DNA of 64,000 nucleotides from Afipia sp. P52-10 (GTDB taxonomy: Bacteria; Pseudomonadota; Alphaproteobacteria; Rhizobiales; Xanthobacteraceae): positions 65,610 to 129,609 of the forward strand of contig NZ_AZSJ01000004.1 in the NCBI RefSeq assembly GCF_000516555.1. The letters are read 5' to 3'. Positions 36,164-44,971 of this stretch are shown in pieces; the stretch's first letter is position 1, and every line of letters starts with the position of its first letter. Under the pieces are notes generated by a model. The model saw only the letters and a list, made by a program, of their open reading frames with translations. It searched no databases and was not told where the DNA came from. The position numbers and the translations under genes are program-made.

Positions 36164-37330
36164 ATGGACTTTGCCCTCACCGAAAACCAGGAAACCATTC
36201 GCGATGCGATCGCCCAGCTCTGCCGCGACTTCGACGACGCTTACTGGCTGAAGAAAGACAAGGAAGGCGGTTTCCCGCACGAGCTGCACAAGGCGATGGC
36301 CGACGGCGGCTGGCTCGGCATCTGCATTCCCGAAGCCTATGGCGGCTCCGGTCTCGGCATCACCGAAGCTGCGATTATCATGCGCACGATCGCCGAATCC
36401 GGCGCCGGCATGTCCGGCGCCTCGGCAATTCACATGAACATCTTTGGGCTCAATCCGGTCGTCGTGTTCGGCACCGACGAACAACGCAAGCGTATGCTGC
36501 CGCCGATGGTGGAAGGCAAGCAGAAGGCCTGCTTCGCGGTGACGGAGCCGAACACTGGCCTCAATACTACCCAACTCAAGCTGCGTGCCGAACGCAAGGG
36601 CGACCGCTACGTCGTCAATGGCCAGAAGGTGTGGATCTCGACCGCGCAGGTCGCCGACAAGATGCTGCTGCTTGCCCGCACCACGCCGCTCGAAGAGATC
36701 AAAAATCCGACCAACGGCCTCAGCCTGTTCTACACCGACTTCGATCGCAAGCGCGTCCACACTCGCGAAATCGAGAAGATGGGCCGCAAGGCTGTGGATT
36801 CAAACGAGCTGTTCTTCGAAAATTTCGACATCCCGGTCGAAGATCGCATCGGCGAGGAAGGTCGCGGCTTCGAATACATCCTGCACGGCATGAACCCGGA
36901 GCGCATCCTGATCGCCTCGGAAGCGGTCGGGCTCGGTATGGTTGCGCTCAACCGCGCCAGTGACTATGCGAAGAATCGCATCGTCTTCAATCGGCAGATC
37001 GGCAAGAACCAGGGCATTCAGCATCCGCTGGCGAAGAACTGGATGGAGCTGGAGGCGGCGTGGCTGATGTGCATGTCAGCCGCCTGGCAGTACGACAAGA
37101 ACATGTCGTGTGGTGCAGCGGCTAATGCGGCGAAGTATCTGGCGGCGGAAGCCGGTTTCCGTGCTTGCGAGCAGGCGGTCATGACCCATGGCGGCTTCGG
37201 TTACGCCCGCGAATATCACGTCGAGCGATACTTCCGTGAAAGCCTGATCCCGCGCATCGCACCGATCAGCCCGCAACTGATCCTGAGCTTCATTGCCGAG
37301 AAGGTTCTCGGCATGCCGAAATCCTATTGA
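36164..37330 (+). CDS. Acyl-CoA dehydrogenase
   Basis: 388-aa flavoenzyme that introduces the alpha,beta double bond into an acyl-CoA and passes electrons to ETF. FAD-binding segments are ACFAVTEPNTGLNTTQLKLR and WISTAQVADKML. The C-terminal HGGFGYAREYHVERYFRE and IAPISPQLILSFIAEKVLGM fit the family. The base position of the MCAD type (YEGT) is absent; Glu in MNPERILIASEA occupies the alternative helix-G position used by isovaleryl-CoA-type enzymes. It overlaps transcriptionally with the preceding CoA-transferase (two-base gap). Substrate inferred only from neighbours. Confidence 0.92.
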   Translation: MDFALTENQETIRDAIAQLCRDFDDAYWLKKDKEGGFPHELHKAMADGGWLGICIPEAYGGSGLGITEAAIIMRTIAESGAGMSGASAIHMNIFGLNPVVVFGTDEQRKRMLPPMVEGKQKACFAVTEPNTGLNTTQLKLRAERKGDRYVVNGQKVWISTAQVADKMLLLARTTPLEEIKNPTNGLSLFYTDFDRKRVHTREIEKMGRKAVDSNELFFENFDIPVEDRIGEEGRGFEYILHGMNPERILIASEAVGLGMVALNRASDYAKNRIVFNRQIGKNQGIQHPLAKNWMELEAAWLMCMSAAWQYDKNMSCGAAANAAKYLAAEAGFRACEQAVMTHGGFGYAREYHVERYFRESLIPRIAPISPQLILSFIAEKVLGMPKSY

Positions 37331-37387
37331 AATTCGGATCCGGTTGAGGCAACGGCTTCGAGCTGGCGACTATCCCGGGCCAGATAT

Positions 37388-37472
37388 CGTCATTGCGGGC
37401 CCCAGGTCTCCATATCCCGCGACCGCTATGGATTCCGGGAGCCCGCGCTTTGCTCGCACCTGGGAATGACGA
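37388..37472. repeat. Intergenic palindromic element between acyl-CoA dehydrogenase and MaoC genes
   Basis: CGTCATT with CCCAGGT at the left (37388-37407) pairs with ACCTGGGAATGACG at the right (37458-37471). It shares the GTCATT/AATGAC ends of the element at 34797 and is likely a relative. It lies inside the probable operon. Confidence 0.6.
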
Positions 37473-37514
37473 TAGAAAGACCATCAGGCAAAACAACACT
37501 GAGCGGAGCGAGCG

Positions 37515-37970
37515 ATGCCAGGGCTTTACTTCGAGGAATTCTACGTCGGCCAGGAGTTTCACCATGCGTTCAGCCGCACGGTAACAGAAGCGGACAACAC
37601 CGCGTTCAGCCTCATGACCCTGAACCCGCAGCCGCTGCACATCGACGCGCATTTCTCGGAAGGGACCGAGTTCGGCCAACGGCTGTTCAACAGCATCTAC
37701 ACGCTGGGCATCATGATCGGCATGAGCGTGTACGACACCACCCTTGGCACCACGATCGGCAATCTGGGCATGACCGATGTCCGCTTCCCGAAGCCGGTGT
37801 TCCATGGCGATACGCTGAAGGCGCACACCAAGATCATTTCCGTACGCCAGAGCAAGTCGCGCCCCAATCAGGGCATCGTCGAGTTCGAGCATACGGCCAC
37901 CAATCAGCGAGGCGAAGTGGTGGCGATCTGTCGCCGCACCGGCCTGATGCACTGCAAGCCGAAGGCATAA
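37515..37970 (+). CDS. MaoC-family (R)-enoyl-CoA hydratase, mesaconyl/itaconyl-CoA hydratase-like
   Basis: 151-aa single hot-dog hydratase. The hydratase segment reads SLMTLNPQPLHIDAHFSEGT rather than the standard GDxNPxH, a form I associate with mesaconyl-CoA and itaconyl-CoA hydratase-like MaoC proteins. It continues RLFNSIYTLGIMIGMSVYD and TDVRFPKPVFHGDTL. The gene lies six bases before the CoA-ester lyase, and this pairing is typical of pathways where a branched or dicarboxylic enoyl-CoA is hydrated and then cleaved. Exact substrate is inferred. Confidence 0.9.
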   Translation: MPGLYFEEFYVGQEFHHAFSRTVTEADNTAFSLMTLNPQPLHIDAHFSEGTEFGQRLFNSIYTLGIMIGMSVYDTTLGTTIGNLGMTDVRFPKPVFHGDTLKAHTKIISVRQSKSRPNQGIVEFEHTATNQRGEVVAICRRTGLMHCKPKA

Positions 37971-37976
37971 ACAACG

Positions 37977-38834
37977 ATGCGCACCTTCCTGTTTGTCCCC
38001 GGTGATAGCACCCGCAAGTTCGAAAGCGCCCGCAAAACCAACGCCGACGCATTGATCCTCGATCTTGAGGATTCGGTCGCGCCGGACCAGAAGGCGGGCG
38101 CACGCGGCATCGTGCGTGACATGCTGAAGGCGGGCATTGGCGGCAAACAGAAGCTCTATGTCCGCGTCAACGCGCTCGACACTGGACTGACGCTGGATGA
38201 TTTGGCCGCAATCGTGCCAGGCAAGCCGGACGGCATCGTCTTGCCGAAATGCGAGGGCGGCGCCGACATCGACAAGCTGTCGCTCTACCTCGATGCGTTC
38301 GAAGCCGCGAACGGCCTCCCGAACGGCCACATTCGCATCGTGCCGGTGGCAAGCGAAACCGCCATGGCGGTGCTGAAGCTCGACACCTTCGCCGGCTGCA
38401 GCAAGCGGCTCTGGGGGATGATGTGGGGCGGCGAGGATTTAGCCGCCTCGCTCGGCGCCACACGCAACCGCACCAATGGCAAGTTCCACTCGCCTTACCT
38501 GCTGGCGCGTGACCTCTGTCTGATTGGCGCAGCCGCTGCCGGCGTCGTGCCGATCGACACGATCTATGCAGACATCGAGGATCTGGAGGGTTTGCGCGAG
38601 GAAGCGATCGCCGCCCGTCGCGACGGCTTCCTATCGAAGGCCATCATCCATCCAAAGCATGTGGACGTGGTGAATGCCGCCTTCACGCCGACCGAGGAGG
38701 AGGTCGCGCATGCCAAGGCCATCGTCGAGGCGTTCGCGAAGGATCCGACCGCAGGTGTGGTGAGAATCGACGGCAAGATGATCGACAAGCCGCACCTGCG
38801 CGCCGCGCAGAAAATTCTTGGCATCACGAACTAA
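37977..38834 (+). CDS. CoA-ester lyase, HpcH/HpaI-CitE family
   Basis: 285-aa TIM-barrel lyase that splits 3-hydroxy-dicarboxyl-CoA (malyl-, citramalyl- or similar) by retro-Claisen cleavage. Recognised segments are FVPGDSTRKFESARKTNADA, LILDLEDSVAPD, the CoA-contact Arg in YVRVNALDTG and metal ligands in VASETAMAV and WGGEDLAASLG. C-terminal KAIIHPKHVDVVNAAFTPT is typical. It starts six bases after the MaoC stop. Together with CaiB, dehydrogenase and MaoC it completes a four-step activation-to-cleavage route. A second lyase of this family lies at 59723-60622. Confidence 0.92.
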   Translation: MRTFLFVPGDSTRKFESARKTNADALILDLEDSVAPDQKAGARGIVRDMLKAGIGGKQKLYVRVNALDTGLTLDDLAAIVPGKPDGIVLPKCEGGADIDKLSLYLDAFEAANGLPNGHIRIVPVASETAMAVLKLDTFAGCSKRLWGMMWGGEDLAASLGATRNRTNGKFHSPYLLARDLCLIGAAAAGVVPIDTIYADIEDLEGLREEAIAARRDGFLSKAIIHPKHVDVVNAAFTPTEEEVAHAKAIVEAFAKDPTAGVVRIDGKMIDKPHLRAAQKILGITN

Positions 38835-38898
38835 CAGTGACGGCCTCGCCTTGAGAAGGCCGCACGGCGGCCGTTTCACAAGATGAGATATAACGGAG

Positions 38899-38937
38899 CC
38901 TCATGGTTCGAGATGCTGCTTCGCGCTCACCATGAGG
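38899..38937. repeat. Short palindromic repeat, CCTCATGGT type
   Basis: CCTCATGGT (38899-38907) pairs with ACCATGAGG (38929-38937), with TTCGAGATGC in the arm. The same CATGAGG/TTCGAGAC vocabulary recurs at 57915-58020. It lies between the lyase and GMC oxidoreductase genes. Confidence 0.6.
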
Positions 38938-38962
38938 AGCTGATGAAAAGAGAACCTGATCA

Positions 38963-40594
38963 ATGACGACGATGACCGCCTCTGCCCTCGACGGTGACTA
39001 CGACTACATCGTCGTTGGTGCCGGCACGGCGGGCTGCATTCTCGCCAACCGTCTCTCCGCTGATCCGTCAAAGCGCGTGCTGTTGCTGGAAGCTGGCGGA
39101 CGCGACAACTGGATCTGGTTCCACATTCCAGTCGGCTATCTGTTCGCGATCGGCAATCCACGCTCGGACTGGATGTTCAAGACCGAGGCGGAGCCCGGCC
39201 TGAATGGTCGAGCGCTCGCCTATCCACGCGGCAAGGTGATCGGCGGCTCGTCGGCGATCAACGCCATGATCTCGATGCGCGGCCAAGCGGCGGACTACGA
39301 TCACTGGCGGCAATTGGGGCTCACCGGCTGGGGTTGGGATGACGTACGCCCGGTGTTCCGGCGGCTAGAGGACCATTTCCTCGGCGAAAGCGAACATCAC
39401 GGGATTGGAGGCGGCTGGCGGATCGAGGCCCCGCGCCTGTCCTGGACGGTGCTGGACGCGGTCGGCGAAGCGGCGCGCGAGATGGGCATCCCCGCGCGTC
39501 CCGACTTTAACACCGGGGACAATGAAGGCTTCGGCTACTTCCATGTCAACCAGAAGCGTGGGCGCCGCTGGTCGTCTGCGCGCGGCTTCTTGAAACCGGC
39601 ACTGCATCGTCCGAATCTGCGCCTGATCACCGGCGTTGTCGTCGATCGGCTGACGATCGAGCAAGGCCGCGCCACCGGCGTACACTTCCGCCTCGGCAAT
39701 GAGGTGAAGCAGGCGCGTGCCCGACGTGAGGTGATCCTCGCGGCCGGCTCGATCGGCTCGATTCAGATCCTGCAGCGGTCCGGGATCGGCCCTGGCGAAT
39801 GGCTGAGCCCGCTCGGCATCGACGTGGTGCTGGATCGGCCGGGTGTCGGCCGTAACCTGCAGGATCATCTGCAGCAGCGCGCGATCTACAAGGTGAGTGG
39901 CGTCCGTACCTTGAACGAGACCTACCACTCACTGTTCAGGCGTGGGCTCATGGGTCTCGACTACGCGTTTCGCCGCCGCGGACCCCTGACCATGGCGCCC
40001 TCCCAGCTCGGAATCTTCACCCGCTCGGATACACGCCAGGAGCGTGCCAACATTCAATTCCACATCCAGCCGCTGTCGCTCGACAAGTTCGGCGACCCGC
40101 TGCACACTTTCCCTGCGATCACGGCCAGTGCCTGCAATCTGCGTCCGACCTCGCGCGGTACGATCAAGCTGCGCAGCGCCGAGATCGACGCGGCGCCGAT
40201 CATCGCGCCGAACTATCTGGCCACGGACGAGGACAGGCAGGTCGCCGCAGACGCAATCCGCGTCACCCGCAAACTGATGAAGCAACAGGCGCTGGCGAAG
40301 TACCACCCGGAAGAATTTCTGCCGGGTCCGGCGGTCGGCGATGAGGATGCAGCGCTGGCAAAAGCCGCCGGCGACATCGGCACGACGATCTTCCACCCCG
40401 TCGGCACGGCGAAAATGGGCGCTGTCACAGACCCCAGCGCTGTCGTAGACGAACGTCTGCGCGTGCATTTCCTGAACGGCCTGCGGGTCGTCGACGCCTC
40501 AGTGATGCCGACGATCACCTCCGGCAACACCAACACGCCCACCGCGATGATTGCCGAAAAGGGATCGGCGATGGTCCTAGAGGATGCGCGGTGA
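38963..40594 (+). CDS. GMC-family FAD oxidoreductase (choline dehydrogenase-like)
   Basis: 543-aa flavoenzyme that oxidises an alcohol to an aldehyde or ketone. The N-terminal FAD motif is YIVVGAGTAGCILANRLSAD. GMC signatures follow: PRGKVIGGSSAINAMISMRG and ILAAGSIGSIQILQRSGIGP. The C-terminal catalytic His is in TTIFHPVGTAKMG and the partner Asn in SGNTNTPTAMIAEKG. No signal peptide is visible, so it is probably cytoplasmic. It follows the CoA-ester lyase by 128 bases containing a palindromic repeat; cotranscription is possible but not shown. Substrate unknown. Confidence 0.92.
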   Translation: MTTMTASALDGDYDYIVVGAGTAGCILANRLSADPSKRVLLLEAGGRDNWIWFHIPVGYLFAIGNPRSDWMFKTEAEPGLNGRALAYPRGKVIGGSSAINAMISMRGQAADYDHWRQLGLTGWGWDDVRPVFRRLEDHFLGESEHHGIGGGWRIEAPRLSWTVLDAVGEAAREMGIPARPDFNTGDNEGFGYFHVNQKRGRRWSSARGFLKPALHRPNLRLITGVVVDRLTIEQGRATGVHFRLGNEVKQARARREVILAAGSIGSIQILQRSGIGPGEWLSPLGIDVVLDRPGVGRNLQDHLQQRAIYKVSGVRTLNETYHSLFRRGLMGLDYAFRRRGPLTMAPSQLGIFTRSDTRQERANIQFHIQPLSLDKFGDPLHTFPAITASACNLRPTSRGTIKLRSAEIDAAPIIAPNYLATDEDRQVAADAIRVTRKLMKQQALAKYHPEEFLPGPAVGDEDAALAKAAGDIGTTIFHPVGTAKMGAVTDPSAVVDERLRVHFLNGLRVVDASVMPTITSGNTNTPTAMIAEKGSAMVLEDAR

Positions 40595-40664
40595 GAGTCT
40601 TAGCGCACTTCAATCCTGCTCGAGAAAGCGGCGTTGATCTCATGATAGGACGCACGACGATGCG

Positions 40665-40704
40665 CATTTCTCCCTCTTCCCGCTCGCGCGGAGAGGGAGA
40701 AATG
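40665..40704. repeat. Intergenic inverted repeat (CATTTCTCCCTC type)
   Basis: CATTTCTCCCTC (40665-40676) and GAGGGAGAAATG (40693-40704) form a perfect 12-base stem between two converging genes. The following 80 bases carry CCCTCACCCGGAG and CTCTCCCCGC tracts typical of dispersed intergenic repeats. It may also end transcription from both sides. Confidence 0.6.
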
Positions 40705-40791
40705 GCGCTGCACTGAACACGCCCTCACCCGGAGACTTCGCTGACGCTCGGCTTCCGACCTCTCCCCGCAAATGGGGGCGAGGTAAGCCCC

Positions 40792-41565
40792 TCAGTTCGC
40801 CTTGAAGTTCGGTAGACGACGCTCGTTCATCGCCTTGACGCCTTCCTTGTAGTCGTCGGTCGCGCGCAGCCAGGCTTGTTCGAAGAACTCACGCTCGGTC
40901 GCTGCCGCAAACTCCAGCTCCAATTCGCGGCGCAGCGTCGCGCGGGTGGCAACCACGGCGAGCGGCGCAGAGCGGGCGATTTCCTCCGCCATCTCATGAG
41001 CCGTCTCGCGCACCTTGTCGAGCGCGACCAACCGGTCTACGAGACCGATCTTCATTGCTTCTTCGCCGTCAATGCGCTCGCCGGTGTAGAACAGCCAGGT
41101 TGCCTTCTGAATGCCGACCACGCGCGGCAAAGTCCGTGTCATGCCGAAGCCGGGATGATAACCTTGGCGGGTGAAGTTGGCGCTGAAGCGCGCATCCGAA
41201 CAGCCGACGCGGAAATCTGCGGCAAGTGCAAGACCGCACCCCGCGCCGATCGCAGCCCCCTGCACCGCTGCGATGAATGGCTTCTTGGTGCGGATGAGCC
41301 GGTTAGCCTCATGGTAGAGGTGCTTGCCTGGCACCTCCGACTTGCCGGCCGCCTCGTTCGCCAGCCGTTGGCCGAGATTGGCTCCGGCGCAGAAATGCTT
41401 GCCCGCCGAACAGAGCACGATGGCCCGGCACTGCACATCGTTGTCGAGCGCCTCGAATGTCGAGGCCAACTCGCCGATCAGATCCATATCGAGGAAATTG
41501 TTTGGCGGGCGGTTGATCTCCACCGTCGCCACATGGCCACTCTTGCTGACATTGATATCGCCCAT
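40792..41565 (-). CDS. Crotonase-fold enoyl-CoA hydratase/isomerase family protein
   Basis: 257-aa protein with oxyanion segments HFCAGANLGQRLAN and GAAIGAGCGLALAADFRV. Positions equivalent to the two catalytic glutamates are Gly111 and Phe131 (FSANFTRQGYHPGFGMT), so standard hydration is unlikely. C-terminal ATDDYKEGVKAMNERRLPNF is the usual CoA-contact tail. It follows the fused acyl-CoA synthetase gene by 53 bases on the same strand and may be cotranscribed. The actual reaction is open. Confidence 0.87.
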   Translation of the reverse strand: MGDINVSKSGHVATVEINRPPNNFLDMDLIGELASTFEALDNDVQCRAIVLCSAGKHFCAGANLGQRLANEAAGKSEVPGKHLYHEANRLIRTKKPFIAAVQGAAIGAGCGLALAADFRVGCSDARFSANFTRQGYHPGFGMTRTLPRVVGIQKATWLFYTGERIDGEEAMKIGLVDRLVALDKVRETAHEMAEEIARSAPLAVVATRATLRRELELEFAAATEREFFEQAWLRATDDYKEGVKAMNERRLPNFKAN

Positions 41566-41618
41566 GGGCTTTCATCCTCTTCTTGGGTTGTCTGGTGATT
41601 GGATTGACTGCGCGCGTT

Positions 41619-43787
41619 CTAGCCCGTCGGCTTCAACAACACCAGCGCGTCGGCAACACTGAGACCCGATCCATCCGCATGCAGGATGACCGGATTGAAC
41701 TCCATCTCGGCGATGCGGCCGGCATTGGCAACGGCGGCTTCCGACAGGCGCGAGACCAGCATGGCTGCGGGCTTGATATCGACCGGTTTCGTGCCTCGAA
41801 AGCCTTCGAGCAGCCGTGCCGACTTCAGCCGCCGGATCAGAGCCGCGGCTTCATCGACACTCAAGGGCGCAGGTGCATGCACGACGTCGCCGAACAACTC
41901 AACGGTCACACCACCGAAACCGACCATCATGATAGGCCCGAAGGTCGCGTCGTTGACCATGCCGATGACGAGTTCGTGGCCTCTCGGCGCCATCTTCTGC
42001 ACCAGAACGCCCTCGATACGGGCATCCGGCTTGTGCGCCTTCGCCGCCTGGACGATCTCGCCATACGCCATCGATACCGCCTGCGCATCGTTCAGATGCA
42101 GTTTCACGCCGCCGATCTCGGTCTTGTGTAGAATATCGGGCGACTGGATCTTCAGCACGACAGGAAATCCCAGCTTGGTCGCGGCCTTCACTGCGCCCTC
42201 CGCCGAGGTAACGAGCGTTTCGCCGTCCGAAGACAATCCATAAGGCGCGAAGAGTGTCTTGACCCGATGCTCGCTCAATGCGCGCGGCAGATCGGTCGGC
42301 AGCGCCAGTGGCTTCTCGCCAATTTCTCGTTCAGGATTCAGCTTCCGACGGTGCTCTGCATAGTCGGCAAGCTTAGCGAGTGCGAGCGCGAGCAAACGAA
42401 TATCTGACAGCAGCACAGCACCCGCCTGCGCCGCGGTTTTACGGCCGATCACAGAGGGCAGCGTGTAGGTCCAGATCACCACCGGCGATGCACCCCGCTT
42501 CAACACCGTCTGCATGCGCTCGGCGATCAGCGAGACGCCATTCTCGCGAGCGGTGGAGACGATCACCAACACCATGTCGACATCGTCGCAGGCGTCGAGG
42601 ATCTCCATGCATGTCATCATCACCGGTCCAGTCTGCCCACCTTGCGCGGTGATATCGACCGGATTCTGCGGCGAGGCATGGGGCGGGATTAGCGGACGGA
42701 TTGTCCGCTGTACGGCTTCCGACAGCGCCGGCACCTGCAACCCGAAACCCGACAACATGTCGGCGGCTATTGCGCCGCCCCCGCCGGATCCGGTGACGAT
42801 ACCGACACGGCGCCCCTGAGGTAGCGGACATGTCGCAAACACCGCCGCGATGGCAACGGCTTCATCCAGATCGTTTGCCTCGATGACCCCATAACGTTCG
42901 AACACCGCATGATAGGCGGTCTGCGATCCCGTGAGCGAAGCCGTATGCGATGCGGCAGCGCGAGCACCTGCATCCGAATGACCGATCTTGATAACGATGA
43001 TCGGCTTGCCCAACCGCTCGGCCTCCCGCGCAGCGCGCTTGAAGCGCTCGCCGTCCCGGATCGTTTCACACAATAGCATGACGATCTGCGTATGCGGATC
43101 GCCCACCATATATTCGAGGTAGTGCGCCGTGGAGAGATCGACCTCGTTGCCGGATGAGATGACGTAGCTGAAGCTCAGGCCCGCAGCACGCCCGCGCGTA
43201 TAGAGAGCAAAGCCAAGACCGCCGCTCTGCGAGACCACGCCGACCCGCTTGTCGGGTGCGATCTCGAACACGGTTTCTCGTTCTTTGGCGAGATTTTCCA
43301 CTACCGGGCTGAACGTCGCAGCAACGTCCGCAAGTGCGTTGAAGTAACCCTCGCAATTGGGACCCGCGATGCGGATGCCTGTGCGGTTGGAAATCTCGGC
43401 GAGCCTCTCCTGCAGACCAGATGCGGCACCACCCTCCTCCGCAAAACCCGAAGCAATGATCATCACATTGCGCACACCGGCCTGCGCACATTCCTCGACC
43501 ACATCCACCACGAGCTTGGCGGGAATGACGATGATCGCAAGATCGACCGGCATGCCGATCGCCGTCACGCTCGGATAGGTCTTGTAGCCTTCGATCTCCT
43601 TGTGGGTCGGGTTAACCGGATAGAGCTTACCTGGAAATTTGTTCTTGACGATGAAGTGCATCAGCCGGCCGCGGATCGTATGCTGGTCCGGCGAGGCACC
43701 GATCAACGCGATAGACTTCGGCCAAAAGAAATCATCAGGCAACGGGTGATCGGAGGTAGCAGCGGCTGTTGGTTTGGCCTCGTTCAA
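41619..43787 (-). CDS. Fused ADP-forming acetate/acyl-CoA synthetase family protein
   Basis: 722-aa protein joining the alpha and beta parts of an ADP-forming acyl-CoA synthetase. Order: CoA-binding domain (about 20-150; SIALIGASPDQHTIRGRLM, AGPNCEGYFN), ligase CoA domains (about 175-460) with the phospho-His loop AASHTASLTG (His281), then an ATP-grasp domain (about 500-722) with GFPVVLKIQSPDILHKTEIG and AEMEFNPVILH. It interconverts an acid, CoA and ATP with acyl-CoA, ADP and Pi. It diverges from the SDR gene at 44032; the crotonase follows. Substrate could be any of several acids; in soil bacteria relatives act on aromatic or branched acids. Confidence 0.91.
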   Translation of the reverse strand: MNEAKPTAAATSDHPLPDDFFWPKSIALIGASPDQHTIRGRLMHFIVKNKFPGKLYPVNPTHKEIEGYKTYPSVTAIGMPVDLAIIVIPAKLVVDVVEECAQAGVRNVMIIASGFAEEGGAASGLQERLAEISNRTGIRIAGPNCEGYFNALADVAATFSPVVENLAKERETVFEIAPDKRVGVVSQSGGLGFALYTRGRAAGLSFSYVISSGNEVDLSTAHYLEYMVGDPHTQIVMLLCETIRDGERFKRAAREAERLGKPIIVIKIGHSDAGARAAASHTASLTGSQTAYHAVFERYGVIEANDLDEAVAIAAVFATCPLPQGRRVGIVTGSGGGGAIAADMLSGFGLQVPALSEAVQRTIRPLIPPHASPQNPVDITAQGGQTGPVMMTCMEILDACDDVDMVLVIVSTARENGVSLIAERMQTVLKRGASPVVIWTYTLPSVIGRKTAAQAGAVLLSDIRLLALALAKLADYAEHRRKLNPEREIGEKPLALPTDLPRALSEHRVKTLFAPYGLSSDGETLVTSAEGAVKAATKLGFPVVLKIQSPDILHKTEIGGVKLHLNDAQAVSMAYGEIVQAAKAHKPDARIEGVLVQKMAPRGHELVIGMVNDATFGPIMMVGFGGVTVELFGDVVHAPAPLSVDEAAALIRRLKSARLLEGFRGTKPVDIKPAAMLVSRLSEAAVANAGRIAEMEFNPVILHADGSGLSVADALVLLKPTG

Positions 43788-43913
43788 GGTCGGTCCCTCC
43801 CCGAAAGATGCTTTATGGCCGGCCGCGGCATCCCTGTGCGGCTCATGATTCGGATATCACGCCTGGTCGCACCTTGGCATGGTCAAAACGGAAACCCGGT
43901 TTTTCCTTTTCTG

Positions 43914-43954
43914 GAAAGCTCCCGTTTGGAAGCTTTCGTTCCAGATTCCAGAAC
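43914..43954. promoter_or_regulatory. Nested palindromes between divergent CoA-synthetase and SDR genes
   Basis: GAAAGCT (43914-43920) and AGCTTTC (43931-43937) form an inverted repeat, followed at 43938-43954 by an imperfect palindrome with GTTC/GAAC ends (GTTCCAGATTCCAGAAC). A related GGAA/TTCC palindrome stands before the SDR gene at 46142. The position suits control of one or both divergent genes. Confidence 0.4.
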
Positions 43955-44031
43955 ATTCCCGTGCCCCGGCGAGTTTCTGTCGCGCCAAGACTGCAGTAGT
44001 GTCGCCCGGTAAATCGGAGGAAACGGCAACG

Positions 44032-44871
44032 ATGGACATGGGACGGAAGGACAACAGGCTCGAAGGCAAGGTCGCGATCGTCACCGGCGCTGGCTCGCGC
44101 GGCGACGGCATCGGCAATGGCCGCGCCACCGCTATAGTCCTGGCACGGCACGGCGCAAAAGTAGTGCTGGTGGATATGGTGGCCGACTGGGCGAAGGAAA
44201 CCGAAAGGCTCATCGGACAGGAGGGCGGCACTTCGATCATCGTTCAGGCCGATGTGGCCGATGCTGCTGCTTGCCGATCGATCGTCGCCAAAGCAATCGA
44301 CACCTTTGGCCGTCTCGACATCCTGATCAACAACGTCGGGATCACCGGGCCGCGCGGCAACGCGGTCGAGGTCGATATGGAAGCCTGGGAAAAGGCGATG
44401 CGCGTCAACGTCTCATCGATGGTGATGATGTCGAAATACGCCATCCCCGAGATGAAGAAGACTGGCGGTGGCGCTATCGTCAATATCGCCTCGGTGGCAG
44501 GACTGAAGGGTGGACATCCGTCCCTGCTCTATCCGACGTCGAAGGGCGCGGTGGTGAACCTGACACGGGCGATGGCCGCCCATCACGGTCGCGAAGGCAT
44601 TCGTATCAACTGCATCACCCCGGGCACCGTTTATACGCCGATGGTATATTCGCGCGGCATGACATCGGAGATGCGCGAGGCGCGCAAGAACCGCACACTG
44701 CTCGGCACCGAAGGAACCGGCTGGGACATCGGCTACGGCGCATTGTATCTGGCGAGCGACGAGTCGCGCTGGGTAACGGGAGTGATCCTGCCCATCGACG
44801 GCGGGGCTATGGCCGGCAGCTCGGAATCGCCAGTTCCACCGAGCGAACCGGCATCCGCCAAGGCTTCATAA
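44032..44871 (+). CDS. SDR-family oxidoreductase
   Basis: 279-aa classical short-chain dehydrogenase. Cofactor loop TGAGSRGDGIGNG, NNVG at residues 100-103, and a full catalytic set Ser154, Tyr167 and Lys171 (LLYPTSKGA). The insert in the glycine loop is longer than usual. Start MDMGRKD is preferred to a frame beginning 51 codons earlier, which runs through the palindromic promoter; GGAGG lies eleven bases upstream. It diverges from the fused acyl-CoA synthetase. Likely a 3-hydroxyacyl-CoA or alcohol dehydrogenase; substrate not known. Confidence 0.87.
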   Translation: MDMGRKDNRLEGKVAIVTGAGSRGDGIGNGRATAIVLARHGAKVVLVDMVADWAKETERLIGQEGGTSIIVQADVADAAACRSIVAKAIDTFGRLDILINNVGITGPRGNAVEVDMEAWEKAMRVNVSSMVMMSKYAIPEMKKTGGGAIVNIASVAGLKGGHPSLLYPTSKGAVVNLTRAMAAHHGREGIRINCITPGTVYTPMVYSRGMTSEMREARKNRTLLGTEGTGWDIGYGALYLASDESRWVTGVILPIDGGAMAGSSESPVPPSEPASAKAS

Positions 44872-44888
44872 GACAAATCCGAGGTAAA

Positions 44889-44930
44889 GCCTTCCTCAAA
44901 TGAAGGCGGCCGACGAGCCGCCGGCCGCCT
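44889..44930. terminator. Overlapping hairpins between converging genes
   Basis: GCCTTC (44889-44894) can pair with GAAGGC (44902-44907), and AGGCGGCCG (44904-44912) with CGGCCGCCT (44922-44930). The two stems share bases and exclude each other. No T-tract follows; a terminator role between the converging SDR and DUF1236 genes is inferred from position. Confidence 0.4.
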
Positions 44931-44971
44931 CCTATCGATCAGAGCCTCTGACCGAATCCGGTATCCGGACC

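Noticed and set aside
44889-44930. Mutually exclusive hairpins considered as a riboswitch or attenuator
   Set aside because: They lie downstream of both converging genes, not in a leader, and no downstream gene could be controlled.
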